Of a stretch of 64,000 nucleotides of DNA, positions 13,468 through 24,505 are shown piece by piece. The stretch is from assembly GCA_038501625.1 (NCBI GenBank), contig JAZAYU010000053.1:2900501-2964500 (forward strand). Direction: 5' to 3'. Both the position numbers and the translations under genes were made by a program. The notes beneath the pieces are model-generated. The model made no database searches. It was not told the origin of the DNA and saw only the letters and a list, made by a program, of their open reading frames with translations. Position 1 is the stretch's first letter; each line of letters starts with the position of its first letter. This DNA is from Corbicula japonica. Lineage: Eukaryota > Mollusca > Bivalvia > Venerida > Cyrenidae.

Positions 13468-13620
13468 AAGGATTGAATCAATATTTAATATTTTTCATTT
13501 GTGTATGAAAACAGTTGGATTGTTTAAAGTATGAGAGTTGCACTTCGGGCTTCACACACTTTAAACAACCCAACTGTTTCCATACCAAAATAATTACCAT
13601 CAAATATCGATTCAATCCTT
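13468..13620. mobile_element. FB-1 foldback element
   Basis: Both ends carry AAGGATTGAATC, and the arms pair over roughly 65 bases around a short loop, including CAGTTGG and TTTAAAGT stretches. The hairpin shape and a second copy at 20072-20202 mark it as a foldback MITE. The 13515-13712 open frame is a shadow. Confidence 0.8.
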
Positions 13621-15663
13621 TAATGAAAAAGTTTTTGTTTCAGTTACGCCATTTTGAGGAAAATATTTTCACATGCAATCATTTTTTCATCTTACAACTA
13701 TCGAAAATATAATAATGAAAGCAAAAAATGTGTCGCTCTCGGTCCTTCCCATCAAGCGACATTTTTGTCACTCTCGGCATAATACGGAAGCGACATTGTT
13801 ATGTTAAACACGTATATTTTCTAAACTTATAATTCTCAACTACTTTCTTTCAAATACTCTCAACAAAATTGCTTTGAAAGAAGTGTATATATTAATAATC
13901 ATCCAATAAATGTTTAATGTAAATATAATGCATTACCCATAATTCCTTTACCAAGAAAGATAAATTTCGAACTTGCTTGGTAAAAACGACGTACTATTTT
14001 AATAAAGATCAAATTAAATGAAAGATCTGCGAAGATGTGCATTCCCTTAAAATCTACTGACACATCTAATGATTTATATCTCCGTCATGGCAGTTGGCGG
14101 CAAATAGGCTTCAAACGTGCTATCTAAGAAACCTAAAGAAGTATTAAGAGCTTAAACACAAATTAAACTTTCTCTTAAAATTACAGAACAACTAAAGCCT
14201 TTCTGTAAAATTTTTGCTGTTGTTTTGAATTTTGGACTTAAAACTGCATGATTTATAATGATTTGAATTTAGTTATTATTAAATAATTCAACAGTTTACT
14301 TGTTGTTGCTATTACTATCCTACCTCATTTAAAATCAACAAAAAAACTAGGAATATCACAGGGTCAGATATGTATCTAAAATAGTTTAAAACTGTAATCC
14401 CTTTCATGAGACAAAGGGCAAACAAGAATATTATATAGACGCCACAATCCGCATATAACTCACCGCCAGCCATTTCTTCGCCACTTTTTAATCCTTTCCG
14501 AACAGAATCCAGCATTTTAAGACATGACTTGGGCACACGTTAACTCTTTTATAGTTCTGAGTTTTTTAAACACAGACTTCTATCTGAATAAATATGAACT
14601 ACGCATGCCATAACAGGCAACATTCGGAACACGTAGCCTACCTATAAATCTAGGATAACACCGGTATCCGATGAATACTTCAGTAATGTGCCTTTTTCTT
14701 TTACAACCTTCTTACTTTCGAATGATTGTTAACATATATATTCAAGTGTCATAAAATATAGTTTGAAATTTGTTTTACTTTCTATCATCTTGAAATCAAA
14801 AAATGTATTTGTATATACACGTGAATGTACATGCAAATCATCGAACTAATGAATGATGAACGTCGGAATGTCTTTATTGGCTGACTTCTGATAAGCAAAC
14901 CAACCAAAAAATGCTATATGTGTTATTTGTCTTCAAACAAGTGAATGGAAAAAATCTAAATTTAAAATAGATACTTAAGGTATAGATGCAAAGGAAGAAC
15001 ACATTCTAGAACAAAAACATCAAAACTTCAATATATTATCCCTTAGTTCTTTGCAAGCTTTAATCATAAAGTTCACTTTCCTTATACTGCTTTGTTTATT
15101 ATTCCGTCACAAACACATTTTTTAACGTTTGTAATTTACAGAAAAGGTAAACGGAGAACCTGTGTTTAATGAAAGCATTTTTTTCTCATTTTCTATCTTG
15201 CGTTATTTCATTAAAAAGAAAAATCTTCTTATGAATCGAAATATTAAAAAAAAACAGCATTCACATTCTTGGTTTTTTTTCCGGGTTTTTCAGCTTAATT
15301 TCCAATTTCAGACCAGAATAATAACCGATATTGATTACACGCAAGTGTGTTATATATATGTCATATGTGTTCATGTTCAAGTTGACAAAGAAAAAAATAA
15401 AAATATTTTGGTGTATATTTTAGCGTTAATATACTTGTTATCTATTAAATAATCTTTTGTAAAAAGCCAGTGAACTTAAGGCCAGAGTGTCTGTTTGAAA
15501 CTGTAATTGATAGAAATAAAGACCTAATTGGCTCTTTTAAATTAAAGCGAGCGAGATGACTGTTTTGGATTATTTATTCTCTGACAACTTTTATAACCCT
15601 TTTGAAGCGCCTCTAAAATCCAATCTTGATGTTTAACTGTTATATGGTATAACATTTGGTACA

Positions 15664-15885
15664 GGCCAACCCACTCATCATCTCAACAATATTGCCTGCA
15701 AAAGCACACAAACATATAAATCATAAGAATCCTATAGCATTTAAAAGCCAATGGGGAGGGTACTCAATAATCTAACCGAGACCAGAGCCCATGGAGTCAA
15801 ATCAGCAAAAAACACGATGACAGGGATTAAAGAAACAAATCGAGCGTCTTAGATTCTTTTTAAAAAAAAGAAAAAAAGAGTAATC
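15664..15885 (-). repeat. P-family fragment (middle of the 3' region)
   Basis: AACCCACTCATCATCTCAAC, TGCAAAAGCACACAAACATA and GAGACCAGAGCCCATGGAGT match 17105-17300 in order. This is the part between the RT stop codon and the terminal P block. Confidence 0.8.
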
Positions 15886-16059
15886 AAACAAAAAAAGTCT
15901 ACAATGATACAAATACGAGAATTTGTAGAATTACGTTACAAATTGAACTAACATGGAGAGCAATGGAAATGTTTCAATATTTTTATTAAACTAAATTGTT
16001 TGTGACTGAAATAATGATTACCTTTCTCCGCAAAATACCACATTCCAGGGTTAAAGTTT

Positions 16060-16416
16060 GCTTTTCTTACCTAATTAAATTTAATAAAGGCATGCTAACC
16101 TTTCTCATTGAAAAAAATGTTTGCTAGAGAAAATAAAACCTTTATCGCTTTTAATGAACATAGGGCATTTTAACAGATGGTTCTTATGATAATTAAACTT
16201 TATTGACATGTCAAAATCTTATCGAGGCGCTCACATTTTATTCGATTATATTTATGTGTGATTTGGTACCTATTTTTTATATACAAGTAATAGGCATTCC
16301 AATGGGTACTTATTGTGTACCCCTTAATGCTGATCTGTTTTATATTGTTATAAAAAGAGACTTTATGTTATCTCTTTCTACCGAACATCAAGATGAATAA
16401 TTACAGCCTTTAACAA
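16060..16416 (+). pseudogene. RT fragment 1 (palm region before the catalytic YxDD)
   Basis: Shifting frames give IEKMFAREN-like, CNEHRAFF-like and CQNLIEALTF peptides, then GIPMGT and ADLF followed by KRDFMLSLS, a clear reverse transcriptase signature. In-frame stops (for example in the NEHRAFFTDGSYDN region) and a frameshift near 16395 inactivate it. The fragment ends within the codons for AFNN, where the tail at 16417 is inserted. N-terminal RT sequence upstream of about 16060 is not recognised. Confidence 0.85.
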
Positions 16417-16630
16417 ATTAACCTCCTTGGTTGCACGACGGTGATTTGATTTGCCACTGGCCGTTCCAAGGCGGTAACCCCTCGGGTTCTCATTTTTGTT
16501 AATTGTTAGTGGTGTCTCTTTTGAAACTGATCATTTTATTAACCATGCTCTCTCCCTCTCTTCTTCTTGACTGTGGGGAGGCTGTTTTTTCTGAATGTGG
16601 CGATTCCTGATATGCATATTTCACCTTTTT
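16417..16630 (+). mobile_element. P-family tail inserted into the RT, with target-site duplication
   Basis: TTTAACAA occurs at 16409-16416 and again at 16628-16635, and the RT reading continues directly across it. The insert starts with the last RT codons (TTGGTTGCACGACGG), lacks most of the middle 3' region, and ends ATATGCATATTTCACC. This fits a 5'-truncated, internally deleted copy inserted by target-primed reverse transcription. If the insert's T run is counted as its own, the duplication is AACAA. Confidence 0.75.
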
Positions 16631-16635
16631 AACAA

Positions 16636-16817
16636 TTCCTCGAGGTACCTTGATGATTTGTTGAATATAGATAATAACTATTTCCATCTCTGGTTAAAAA
16701 AAATAATCTTTATGAAGTACAACCTAACAAAGCAAACACTTAAGATAAGCAAGCAAACTTTCTTGATCTTAATTTTTCTTTTGAAAATGGAAACGTCACT
16801 ACTTAAATATAGATAAA
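16636..16817 (+). pseudogene. RT fragment 2 with catalytic YLDD
   Basis: Translates to SSRYLDDLLNIDNNYF, the catalytic YxDD motif of reverse transcriptases. A shifted frame gives NKANT and FLDLNFSFENGNVTT-like peptides, as expected downstream in this RT family. The piece stops at a KIYDK-like position, where the minus-strand copy begins, and the ORF resumes with RDDF at 17703. Confidence 0.85.
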
Positions 16818-17702
16818 AAGGTGAAATATGCATATCAGGAATCGCCACATTCAGAAAAAACAGCCTCCCCACACAGTCAAGAAGAAGAGAGGGAGAGAGC
16901 ATGGTTAATAAAATGATCAGTTTCAAAAGAGAGACCACTAACAATTAAAAAAAATGAGAACCCGAGGGGTTACAGCCTTGGAACGGTCAGTGGCAAATGA
17001 AATTGCCACTGGGGGTTTAAACCAGGTTCTAGGGTGCACCAACCTCACACTTGCCCCAACAGGTTCTCATATCACTAAACAAATACAAGTTGTCTTGGTG
17101 AAACAACTCCAACCCACTTATTGGCTCAACAATGTTGCATGCAAAAGCACACAAACATATAAAACATAAGAATATAATAGCATTGAAAAGCCAAAGGGCG
17201 GGTACTCAATGATCTTACAGAGACCAGAGCTCTTGGAGTAAAATCAGCAAGAACACGATGACAGGGATAAAAGAAACAAATCGAGCTTCTAGGTTCCTTT
17301 AAGAAAAGATTTCCCCATAAACCTTCATAAACTCTTAAACCCCTGCCACCGTCGTGCAACCAAAGAGGAAAGCATAATGATCAACTGTAGAAGGGTTAAT
17401 CACCAGGCATGCAGAGCGCTGTAAAATATCATGTTGGTAACCTTTCTTTTTAAATTTACAGATGGTTTTTACGAATAACCTGGAGAAAAGAACATTGCCC
17501 TTTATCTTCTTAAGTTTATAAATTAAATCTCCATAAAAAACTGGCTGTGAAATACCTTGTTGCAATAGTGATTTTAAACTGCACCTGTATTTATGAATTA
17601 GATCTGGGTATCGACGATAAAACTTGCAAAATGTTTTCCTTAATTTGTGATACCGATAACCTTGTTTTAAAAGTTTTTCTGTAATGCAAAGATTACGTTC
17701 AT
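16818..17702 (-). mobile_element. minus-strand 5'-truncated RT element nested in the plus-strand copy
   Basis: Read on the minus strand, it runs from the RT C-terminal half (17702-17335) through the 3' region to the P terminal block, ending at 16818 with GGTGAAATATGCATATCAGG. It separates RT fragments 2 and 3 of the older plus-strand element. I could not define a clean target-site duplication. The two copies lie head to head and could form a large hairpin with arms approaching 900 bases. Confidence 0.75.
17335..17702 (-). pseudogene. RT C-terminal half, open frame of about 122 codons
   Basis: From 17702 the frame stays open to a TAA at 17335-17337. Peptides include NFNERNLCITEKLLKQGYRY, KFYRRYPDLIHKY, LLQQGISQPVFYGDLIYKL and LQRSACLVINPSTVDHYAFL, ending GCTTVAGV. 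This is the region after the RT palm and thumb in this element type. It is better preserved than the plus-strand copy, so it is younger. With no start codon or catalytic core it cannot be functional. Confidence 0.85.
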
Positions 17703-18147
17703 TGAAATTAAGAGATGATTTTAATTTTAATACAGTAAATTTTCCGTTTTTGGACGGCGATGTTCCTCGTGCAACATCTTACGGGTTTTATATCTCACAG
17801 TTTGTTCGCTTTTCTAGAGCTTGCAATGATGTTAATGATTTCAATGAACGAATCTTTCATAAAACCTTTTAATACAAGGCAATCTGTATCACGAATTAAG
17901 GAACCCTTTTGCATGTTTTATCGCCGATACCCTGATTTCATTCAAAAATACAAGTGCAGTTTAAAAATCACTATTTATTAAAATGAAAGGCAGTGTTAAT
18001 TTCTCCCGGTTATTCGTGAAAACTATCTGTGAATTAAAAAAGAAAGGTTACCAACATTACATTCTACAGCGCTCTGCAGGCCTGGTGATTTACCCATCTC
18101 ATCATTATTCTTACCTTTTTGGTTGCACGACGGTGGCAGGGGTTTGA
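17703..18147 (+). pseudogene. RT fragment 3 (C-terminal half of the older copy)
   Basis: Begins LRDDFNFNTVNFPFLDGDVP, then SYGFYISQFVRFSRAC and DFNERIFHKTF, after which stops and frameshifts occur. FYRRYPDFIQKYKCSLK, KTICELKKKGYQHYILQRSA and GCTTVAGV follow, with a TGA at 18145-18147. It aligns with the minus-strand copy over its last 300 bases but is more decayed. Confidence 0.85.
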
Positions 18148-18668
18148 GAGTTAATGAAGGTTTATGGGGAAATCTTTTTTTATATATAAAGAAGCTAGAA
18201 GCTCGATTTATTTCTTTTAACCCTGTGATCATGTTCTTGCTCATTTGACTCCAGGGGCAGTGGTCTCGGTTGGATCATTGAGTACTCGCCCCTAAGGGTT
18301 GGCATTGCTATTATCTTCCTATGTTTTATAATTATGTTTGTGTGCTTTTGCAAGCAACTTTGTTCAGCTGATGGGTGGATTTCACCAAGACAACTTGAAC
18401 ATGTTTGTTGATATGAGAATCTGTTGGGGCAAGTGTGAGGTTGGTGCACCCTAGAACCTGGTTTGAACCCCCAGTGGCAAATTGGTTTGCCACTGACCGT
18501 TCCAAGGCGGTAACTCCAAACGTTCTCTTTTCGTTAATAATTTGTGGTGTCTTATGTAAAACTGATTGTTGTATAACCATGTTCTCTTCTCCTCTTTACT
18601 TTTTGGCTGTGTGGGGAGGCTGCGTGTGCTGGGTGTCGCCATTACTGATAGGTATATTTCACCTTTTT
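18148..18668 (+). repeat. P-family reference: 3' region downstream of the RT
   Basis: Follows the RT stop codon directly and defines the P family. In order it has GAAGGTTTATGGGGAAATC, the ATTGAGTACTCGCC region, TGTGTGCTTTTGCAAGC, GTTGGTGCACCCTAGAACCT, CACTGACCGTTCCAAGGCGG and a 3' end near GGTATATTTCACCTTTTT. Each solo tail in the window corresponds to one or more of these blocks. Confidence 0.8.
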
Positions 18669-18712
18669 GTATTTTGATGTGAACGGTGCTCAGCATGTCA
18701 TAAACATTATTA

Positions 18713-18950
18713 TAAGATTCACCAAGACAACTTGTACTTCTTTTGTGATATGAGAACCTGTTGGGGCAAGTGAGAGGTTGGTAAACCCTAGAACCTGGTT
18801 TAAACCTCCAGTGGCAAATTGCTTTGCCACTGACCGTTCCAAGGCAGTAACCCCAAGCGTTCTCTTTCCCTCTCTTCTTTTTTGCTGCCTGAGGAGGCTG
18901 TGTTTTCTGAGTGTGGCTATTCCTGATATGCATTTTTCATTGTTTTCTTC
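18713..18950 (+). repeat. P-family tail
   Basis: Shows ACCAAGACAACTTGTACTT, CCTGTTGGGGCAAGTG, CACTGACCGTTCCAAGGCAG and a 3' end CTGATATGCATTTTTCATTG. It lies immediately left of D2, whereas D1 has a P tail in the opposite orientation at the equivalent spot, so these are separate insertions. The long minus-strand open frame (18451-18933) is a shadow across two P copies. Confidence 0.85.
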
Positions 18951-19140
18951 TAGTTGAAAACGAGGTCAGAGATGTAATATTTTTAAGTTTTTCATTAAAA
19001 ATCTTGTGCTCATTTCAGTGTTCAATCAACTTTCTATTCTGTCTGTTATCGTGATATTTCTGAATTAATTTCAGAACAATGGTCTGCTTTCTGAAACAAA
19101 ACATGCTCTTTTGGCTTCATGAGTTCCTGTGTACCGAGGC

Positions 19141-19283
19141 TGTATTTTCTGATAGATTTCCTTGACAGGCGAATTTCACGTCGACGATTAGAATAGCTTA
19201 ACGTATTCGTCGAACAATCAGCTAATAAGAATCGAAACCATAGCATTGAATGTATTTTAAAGATGTATAATTCAATACGGCGT
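19141..19283. other. inverted counterpart of D1 7561-7735
   Basis: The reverse complement reads TAGCTGATTGTTCGACGAAT and GTCGACGTGAAATTC, matching D1, while the flanking D2 sequence aligns with D1 in direct orientation. Confidence 0.7.
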
Positions 19284-20071
19284 TCATTGACATTTATATC
19301 ATTTTCAGATGCATTTCTCGTTCTCTAGCATAAATGATAAAAAGCTTTACATACACGATTCTATTTTGGCCTTAAAGGGACATCAATTCAGATCTAAAGT
19401 TTTGAATACGGGGTTCTTTTACTAACGCTTTCGTATTTAATCGTATGAGTTAGTGTTTTATCAATGAGCCTAAATAAATGCGGTTGTCAACATATGTTTG
19501 TGTTCAGTGGTTTAAAGTTAATGATTTATAAATTGATGTGACAATTTGCTAGACGAGGCTCAAAGAGTCCTTATTGGTGAATGTTACAGTAAAGTAATTC
19601 AATTTGTCGGAGTGTAAAATCAGTTTGCGCTAAATAGACATGTTTTCACAATGTTTTAACTACAGTGGCTTCCCCCTTTTAAGTTTATTGCTTGTGGATT
19701 TTTACATTGATGGGTTGATCTACTATTTCGTCTGCATTTTCATCATTTTATATTTAGACTTCAATTTCGTCCTCTACGATAAAGTCTTATTCACCAAACG
19801 GATCATAATTTCTGTTGGTAAACAGTGTGAGGTATTATTTTAACAGGCGTGGCTATAGTAGAGCCGTTTATAATTTATTGGACGTTGCACATTGTTTTGA
19901 CTTGTGACGTCGCCGAGCACGCACGTTTTGCCACGAGTAGCTACGAAAAAGCGTGCCGTCATTCATTTTGACGTCAACGTTGCTGTTTCAACAGCCTTTT
20001 GACAAATCCGTAATATCACGAATTCTTCTCATAATTTATGTATAAATAAGAGTATTAATGATTGTAAATAT

Positions 20072-20202
20072 AAGGATTGAATCAATATTTAATGGTTTTC
20101 ATTTGGGTTAGGAAAACAGTTGGGCTCTTTAGCTTCACACACTTTAAACAAACCAACTGCTTTCCATACCCAAATGAAAACCATCAAATATTAATTCAAT
20201 CC
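20072..20202. mobile_element. FB-1 foldback element, second copy
   Basis: Starts AAGGATTGAATCAATATTTA and ends with the complementary AATTCAATCC. The arms pair through CAGTTGG and AACCATC/GATGGTT-like stretches. It is absent from the paralogous position in D1, so it moved after the duplication, or was lost from D1. Confidence 0.8.
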
Positions 20203-20214
20203 ATAAGTAAATCC

Positions 20215-20345
20215 AAGCTCTCTTTTCCTTTTTGATTTTGGCTGATTTAGAAGGTTGTGGCCATTTTTCATATGCATATTTCACTTTTTGCTTTTGAGTA
20301 AAGATTTTTTCTGCGTGTGACTTTTCCTGATATGCGTGTTAGCCA
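20215..20345 (+). repeat. degenerate P-family 3' end remnants
   Basis: Two worn ends, CATATGCATATTTCACTTT and TTTTCCTGATATGCGTGTT, correspond to 8560-8690 in D1. Confidence 0.5.
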
Positions 20346-20514
20346 TTTTTATATCCCGCATTAGTTTAAAGCTGCGTCGACCAAATACTGACCAAATAGT
20401 ATTTAAGCAATCACTGTTAGCTCCCTGATATAAATAAACCAGAAAATACTCATAAAATTGTAATTGGCGTCTTTCTTTCTCGCATCCTGTTTAACGCTTT
20501 TCTTTTGGAATTGT

Positions 20515-20762
20515 AAATGTGAGGTTGGTGCACCCTAGAACCTGGTTTAAACTTCCAGTGGCAATTTGTTTTGCCACTGACCGTTCCAAGACAGTATCCC
20601 CAAAGGTTCTCTTTTTCGTTAGTTGTTTGTGGCGTCCTATTTGGGTTGACATGCTTGTAGCACACGTGCTCTCTCTCTTTCTTTTCCTCTCTACTTTTTT
20701 GCTGCGTGGGGAGGCTGTGTTTTGTGAGTGTGGCGATTCCTGATATGCATATATTACTTTTT
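20515..20762 (+). repeat. P-family tail
   Basis: Carries GTGAGGTTGGTGCACCCTAG, TGCCACTGACCGTTCCAAG, GTGGGGAGGCTGTGTTTTG and GATTCCTGATATGCATATAT in order. It interrupts D2 where D1 (around 8860) reads straight through, so it was inserted after the duplication. Confidence 0.85.
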
Positions 20763-22030
20763 TACAAGTGCAGTGCAGACATTTGAGATTTTTTTTTAAT
20801 TTTTAATTTAAATATCCATTAAATACCAGTAAAGAAAAAAACTCTTTAGTAGAAGTGATAGTTATCTGCAATTGTATTTTGTTAATTAATTCCTGGAATC
20901 AGCAATAAAACTTAGCTTGTTTTAAATAGTTGTATCTTGTGCAATAATAACTGGCGTTTAGTGCAATTGTTAACATCATTAGAAGCTGTAAAAAACAAAA
21001 CTCTGTGCAATATCAATGGATAAGATCGTATTTCCATGTATATGTATATCACAGCAAATAGAGAAAAAACAAATTGAAATAAGTCAAAAATCTGTACATG
21101 GTTTTATAAATAAAAAAACCTTCTGACATCACTAATGGCAACAAAATTACTTCTTTCGCAAAAGTAACAAGTCGCTACAATAATAAAACGAAACATAAAT
21201 GTATTTCTTTTTAATGGCTTTTGTAGATATCAAGAACTGTTCGTGAAATATTTATGCAGATATTTTGTCAGAGCTTCGCCAAATTGCTTTATTATCTTTA
21301 TCTGACTTAATTTATGTCTAATGCTGTGCTAACAAACAAACTACGACATTAAGTTTAATCATCAATGCAAAAATGCCCCCGTCGCCTATAAAACAGAGAT
21401 TCTATAAACGACACCGTTATAAGGAACAACAAGTTAATCTTCTGTATAACAGTAAAACACGGTAAGCACTTCATCAGTAAAGTCACTGTTAACAAAAATA
21501 TTTATAATCTTAAGGAAAAATGTAGAGTAGCTCTTAGCACTTACATTATATATCTTAATGCTATAAAATGCAGACTTTCTGCATGTGCTTCCTATTAAAA
21601 GTGACAGATCACTTAAAATGTCACATCTGATTTCTGACTTATTCAAAACATTGACATATAACTTAATTATGTCAAAGGATGAAGATTTGGTCTTCAGAAG
21701 TAATGGTATAGATAAAAAATTAGACTTTCAAAAATATGAAACAGATAAGTAAAGAGATGAAGTCATCCTTCTTGTTTGCACGCTTCTAATGTGCAAATTA
21801 AGTGCATTGTGATTACATAGAATCAGATTGTTTCTTTTTAAATAAATAATGCAGAACAAATGTGTTTTATTCATCACGAAGCCAAAAAATTACACACAAT
21901 GTATGCGAAAATTGGTATTATCAAAATGAATAACGGAAGAGATTCGGGCCTTGTCAAGAAAATGTTTAAAACTCGCAATAAAGTCAAATCTGTCTTCAGT
22001 AGCGTTGTTTGTGCCGTGTGCCGGCTATAA

Positions 22031-22390
22031 AATGTCTCCCCGCTCACCTCTAGGATATACTTGCTGATTTTCTTTTTCCTTGTGTTCTTGATGATATGGA
22101 GAATTTATATTCTCGGATCCCCTGTCAAAATTCTATTATGTTTACTTCCGCCCATCATTTCTCGTTTAACGCAAATCATTCTTTTATCGGGGGACCATAC
22201 GCTGTTTAACATGGAATGGTATTTATCTGAAATAACCGCATTAAAGGTTTCATGTTGACCGCCATATGCAAACCATCGTTTAGGATGGATCGAAATTATA
22301 CTGTTAATTGGTGTTGAGTTGCGCTCAAGCCGGGGCTAGGGAGCGTAGGTAGTAATATTCATTGCCATGACTGTTGTTATCATTCAAATC
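22031..22390 (+). repeat. Q-family repeat copy in D2
   Basis: Matches the D1 copy (CATGGAATGGTATTTATCTG, GTTGCGCTCAAGCCGGG). The first block of the family is deleted here. Its presence in both D copies dates it before the duplication. Confidence 0.75.
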
Positions 22391-22649
22391 TTAAGGCTAC
22401 ATTAGGTTTACTGCAAAAAATATATTTTGTCAATTTTCCATCAGCCTATCAGACCAAAGTTGACTTACAATATACCCAGCTAAAACAACCAACTATAAAT
22501 TTTCTGTCAGTAGGTCAGACTGATTTGCAACCACAGAATGCAAAATTTGGCGGTAAACATATTATGATATACAACGCGAAAGTATCGCTTCTGACATATT
22601 TTTAGAGATAGTTTGATGTAAGGAAACCTATGAAGAACTAGACAGACTT

Positions 22650-22850
22650 ATCCAATAAATAAGGTATATTGGGGGTGTAAATTTCTTGAAGAACGTCTGT
22701 TGGATTCCATGCACGTCCTTTTTCTTTCAGATGAGTGAAAATTAAGAACATCTTAATATAGATAAAAAGGGAACATTGACAGCAATCGATTAACGACAAA
22801 TATGAACTATTACAGGCTCGATTTAATTTAGTCAGTTCATGCACAGTCTT
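22650..22850 (-). repeat. Q-family fragment, inverted (D2 counterpart)
   Basis: ACGACAAATATGAACTATT then ACAGGCTCGATTTAATTT corresponds to 11045-11240 in D1. Confidence 0.5.
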
Positions 22851-24346
22851 TGTATGGCTTTATTTTTTTCTAAACAAAGCAATATATATATATATTGTAG
22901 GCGTTAAACATTTTCTTTCATGAGAATTTGCAGTCAATACGTTCCCGTTAGGGATTGTCTGCACAATTTACCGAAGTTATACATCAATTCAATAACCGAA
23001 GTGATCACCTTGTTTGGTTTCTTATTCTTAGAGGCTAAATTTATTGGTTCTAGAGATGTGAATGAATTTCATTAAGTTTCTTCAGAGATATATGCTCTGG
23101 AAGTTGTAAATAACAACTAAATGAAAACTAGCGGTCAGTCTTTTATCTTCTCTTTGAAAGTACTCATCTTAAAATACCTTATGTTTTAATGTTTCAGTCA
23201 ATTGATCAAACTTTCCTAGCCAGCACAGTATTCTTCGCCGATTTAAAAGATCCTGCACGTTTTTGATACCTTGGACATATATTGTGATAAGCAGAATTTC
23301 TGTTCTTAGATCCCAATATTCTATTACATTTAGTAACTTCTATTGTTGTTTCGTTGTTGGCACTCGCCGCTGTTTATAAACTTCGAGATATTCAAGAAGA
23401 ATGCTGCAGTTCAGTCAATTTTTTGTCTTGCCAAAATATTTTGATAAAATATTTAACCCTTAATTGACCAATTGACTAATTTAGTTTCATTTAATTTAAA
23501 AGCGTCTATTATACAGTTGCGTCCAACCAAATTATAGAGCATATATATTAAATGAATTGAGCATAACAAGAAATGTGCATTTTTCGGCTTCTTACAACGA
23601 AAATACGTCAATGCTTAGTGCTAGAAGCGTTTCGGTAAAATTATACGAAATTGTTCACTTAAAATTATTACATTTGACGTCATGCTGGACTATGATGTTT
23701 GTTATTTTATTAGAGCTACTTGTTTTCTTGATAACATCGTTTTCGATCATATTAACGGCACCAAGCGACACAAGAAACCGATGCCATGTAGCAACAATTC
23801 AAATATTTCAAAGATTACCGGAAATTTATGATTGCATGGCGTGGCTCATTGGTATTTTGAATTAGAATTATGATTTAAAGTCTGTTTCGGCAAAATCTTA
23901 CTGCTGAGATAATAAATTAATGCGTTTTAAACAAAACAGTATCCCAGATTGTTTCAAATCGCTCCTTGTTTAGTTTGTAAAACACCGAGATTGATGAGAT
24001 ATGTCAAAATCATATAAAACCGCGGACTTTATAACACGCTGATATCGTCATATTTAATGAAACTATTTGATACTGATAGAAAATAATTTAAAATTCGGTT
24101 GGTTTCACATTATTTACCGAAACATCACATTGTGAAGTTATAGCCTTTAAGGTTCTTGCGAAATGATGCAATATTCGAATCTTACCAGCTCGCCATCGAG
24201 GAATATGAATTTCTAATGCAATTCCAAAACAAAATGGTTCTATTACTTCAAAAGATATTTGCGAAGAGTTTTTTATCCGATTGAAATGGCTTCTTTGTTA
24301 TGAAATGTTGACAGAAGACATTTTTAGCCTGTTATATTTAGATTAA

Positions 24347-24505
24347 AATGGAACTTTGAAAGCCACCAAACACGACAAATATGAAAATATCGCAGGCTCG
24401 GTTTGATTGAGCCTGTTCATGGGACAGTAATGGAAATGCATATTACTGCCCACGCGATGCCTAGCCCCGTGTTGAGCGCAACTCAATATTTACACCAATG
24501 TACCA
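24347..24505 (-). repeat. Q-family 3' block, inverted
   Basis: Reads TGGAACTTTGAAAGCCACC, ACGACAAATATGAAAATATC, TGATTGAGCCTGTTCATGG and TTGAGCGCAACTCAATATTT, the reverse complement of the Q 3' end in order. Confidence 0.85.

Larger units (their letters stand above)
7387..15410 (+). repeat. D1: first copy of an old ~8 kb segmental duplication
   Basis: Colinear in direct orientation with 18958-28040 over many blocks. Examples: 7387-7500 with 18958-19080; 8270-8520 with 19460-19740; 9460-9770 with 21350-21660; 12890-13360 with 23560-24030; 13905-14160 with 26796-27060; 14520-15400 with 27290-28030. By eye the copies match at most but clearly not all positions, with many indels, so the duplication is old. 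No open frame is maintained in both copies. The larger size of D2 is due mainly to an insertion at about 24060-26747. Confidence 0.85.
16060..18668 (+). mobile_element. RT retroelement pseudogene with two nested insertions
   Basis: Three plus-strand pieces (16060-16416, 16636-16817, 17703-18147) align in order to one reverse transcriptase ORF, followed by a 3' untranslated region to 18668. The gaps are filled by a 5'-truncated P tail (16417-16630) and by a minus-strand copy of the same family (16818-17702). The type appears Penelope-like, from the GIPMGT motif, RYLDDLL and the downstream YxSQxxRFxRxC region; this assignment is from family knowledge, not a search. No endonuclease domain is visible. 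It is dead: frameshifts and stops occur in all pieces. Confidence 0.8.

Noticed and set aside
14464..14553. Minus-strand TATAAAAG, ATG and GTGAGT donor that could form a 17-codon first exon
   Set aside because: The D2 counterpart (around 27270-27350) lacks the TATA motif and the donor and runs into a stop. Short motifs of this kind are expected by chance in AT-rich DNA.
18451..18933. 160-codon minus-strand frame, the longest gap-free frame in the window apart from none other of note
   Set aside because: It runs antisense through two P-family 3' regions, which are downstream of the RT stop codon in the sense orientation. Repeated phrases such as LACTVSG-like and SRVYQP/SRVHQP peptides recur only because the repeat recurs.
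23623..23865. D2 open frame with a signal-peptide-like hydrophobic stretch (from an ATG near 23609), partly readable in D1 at about 13050-13140
   Set aside because: Over the 30 alignable codons the copies keep frame, but about 12 codons differ in amino acid and only about 3 are silent changes, as expected without purifying selection. Indels break the frame on both sides in D1.
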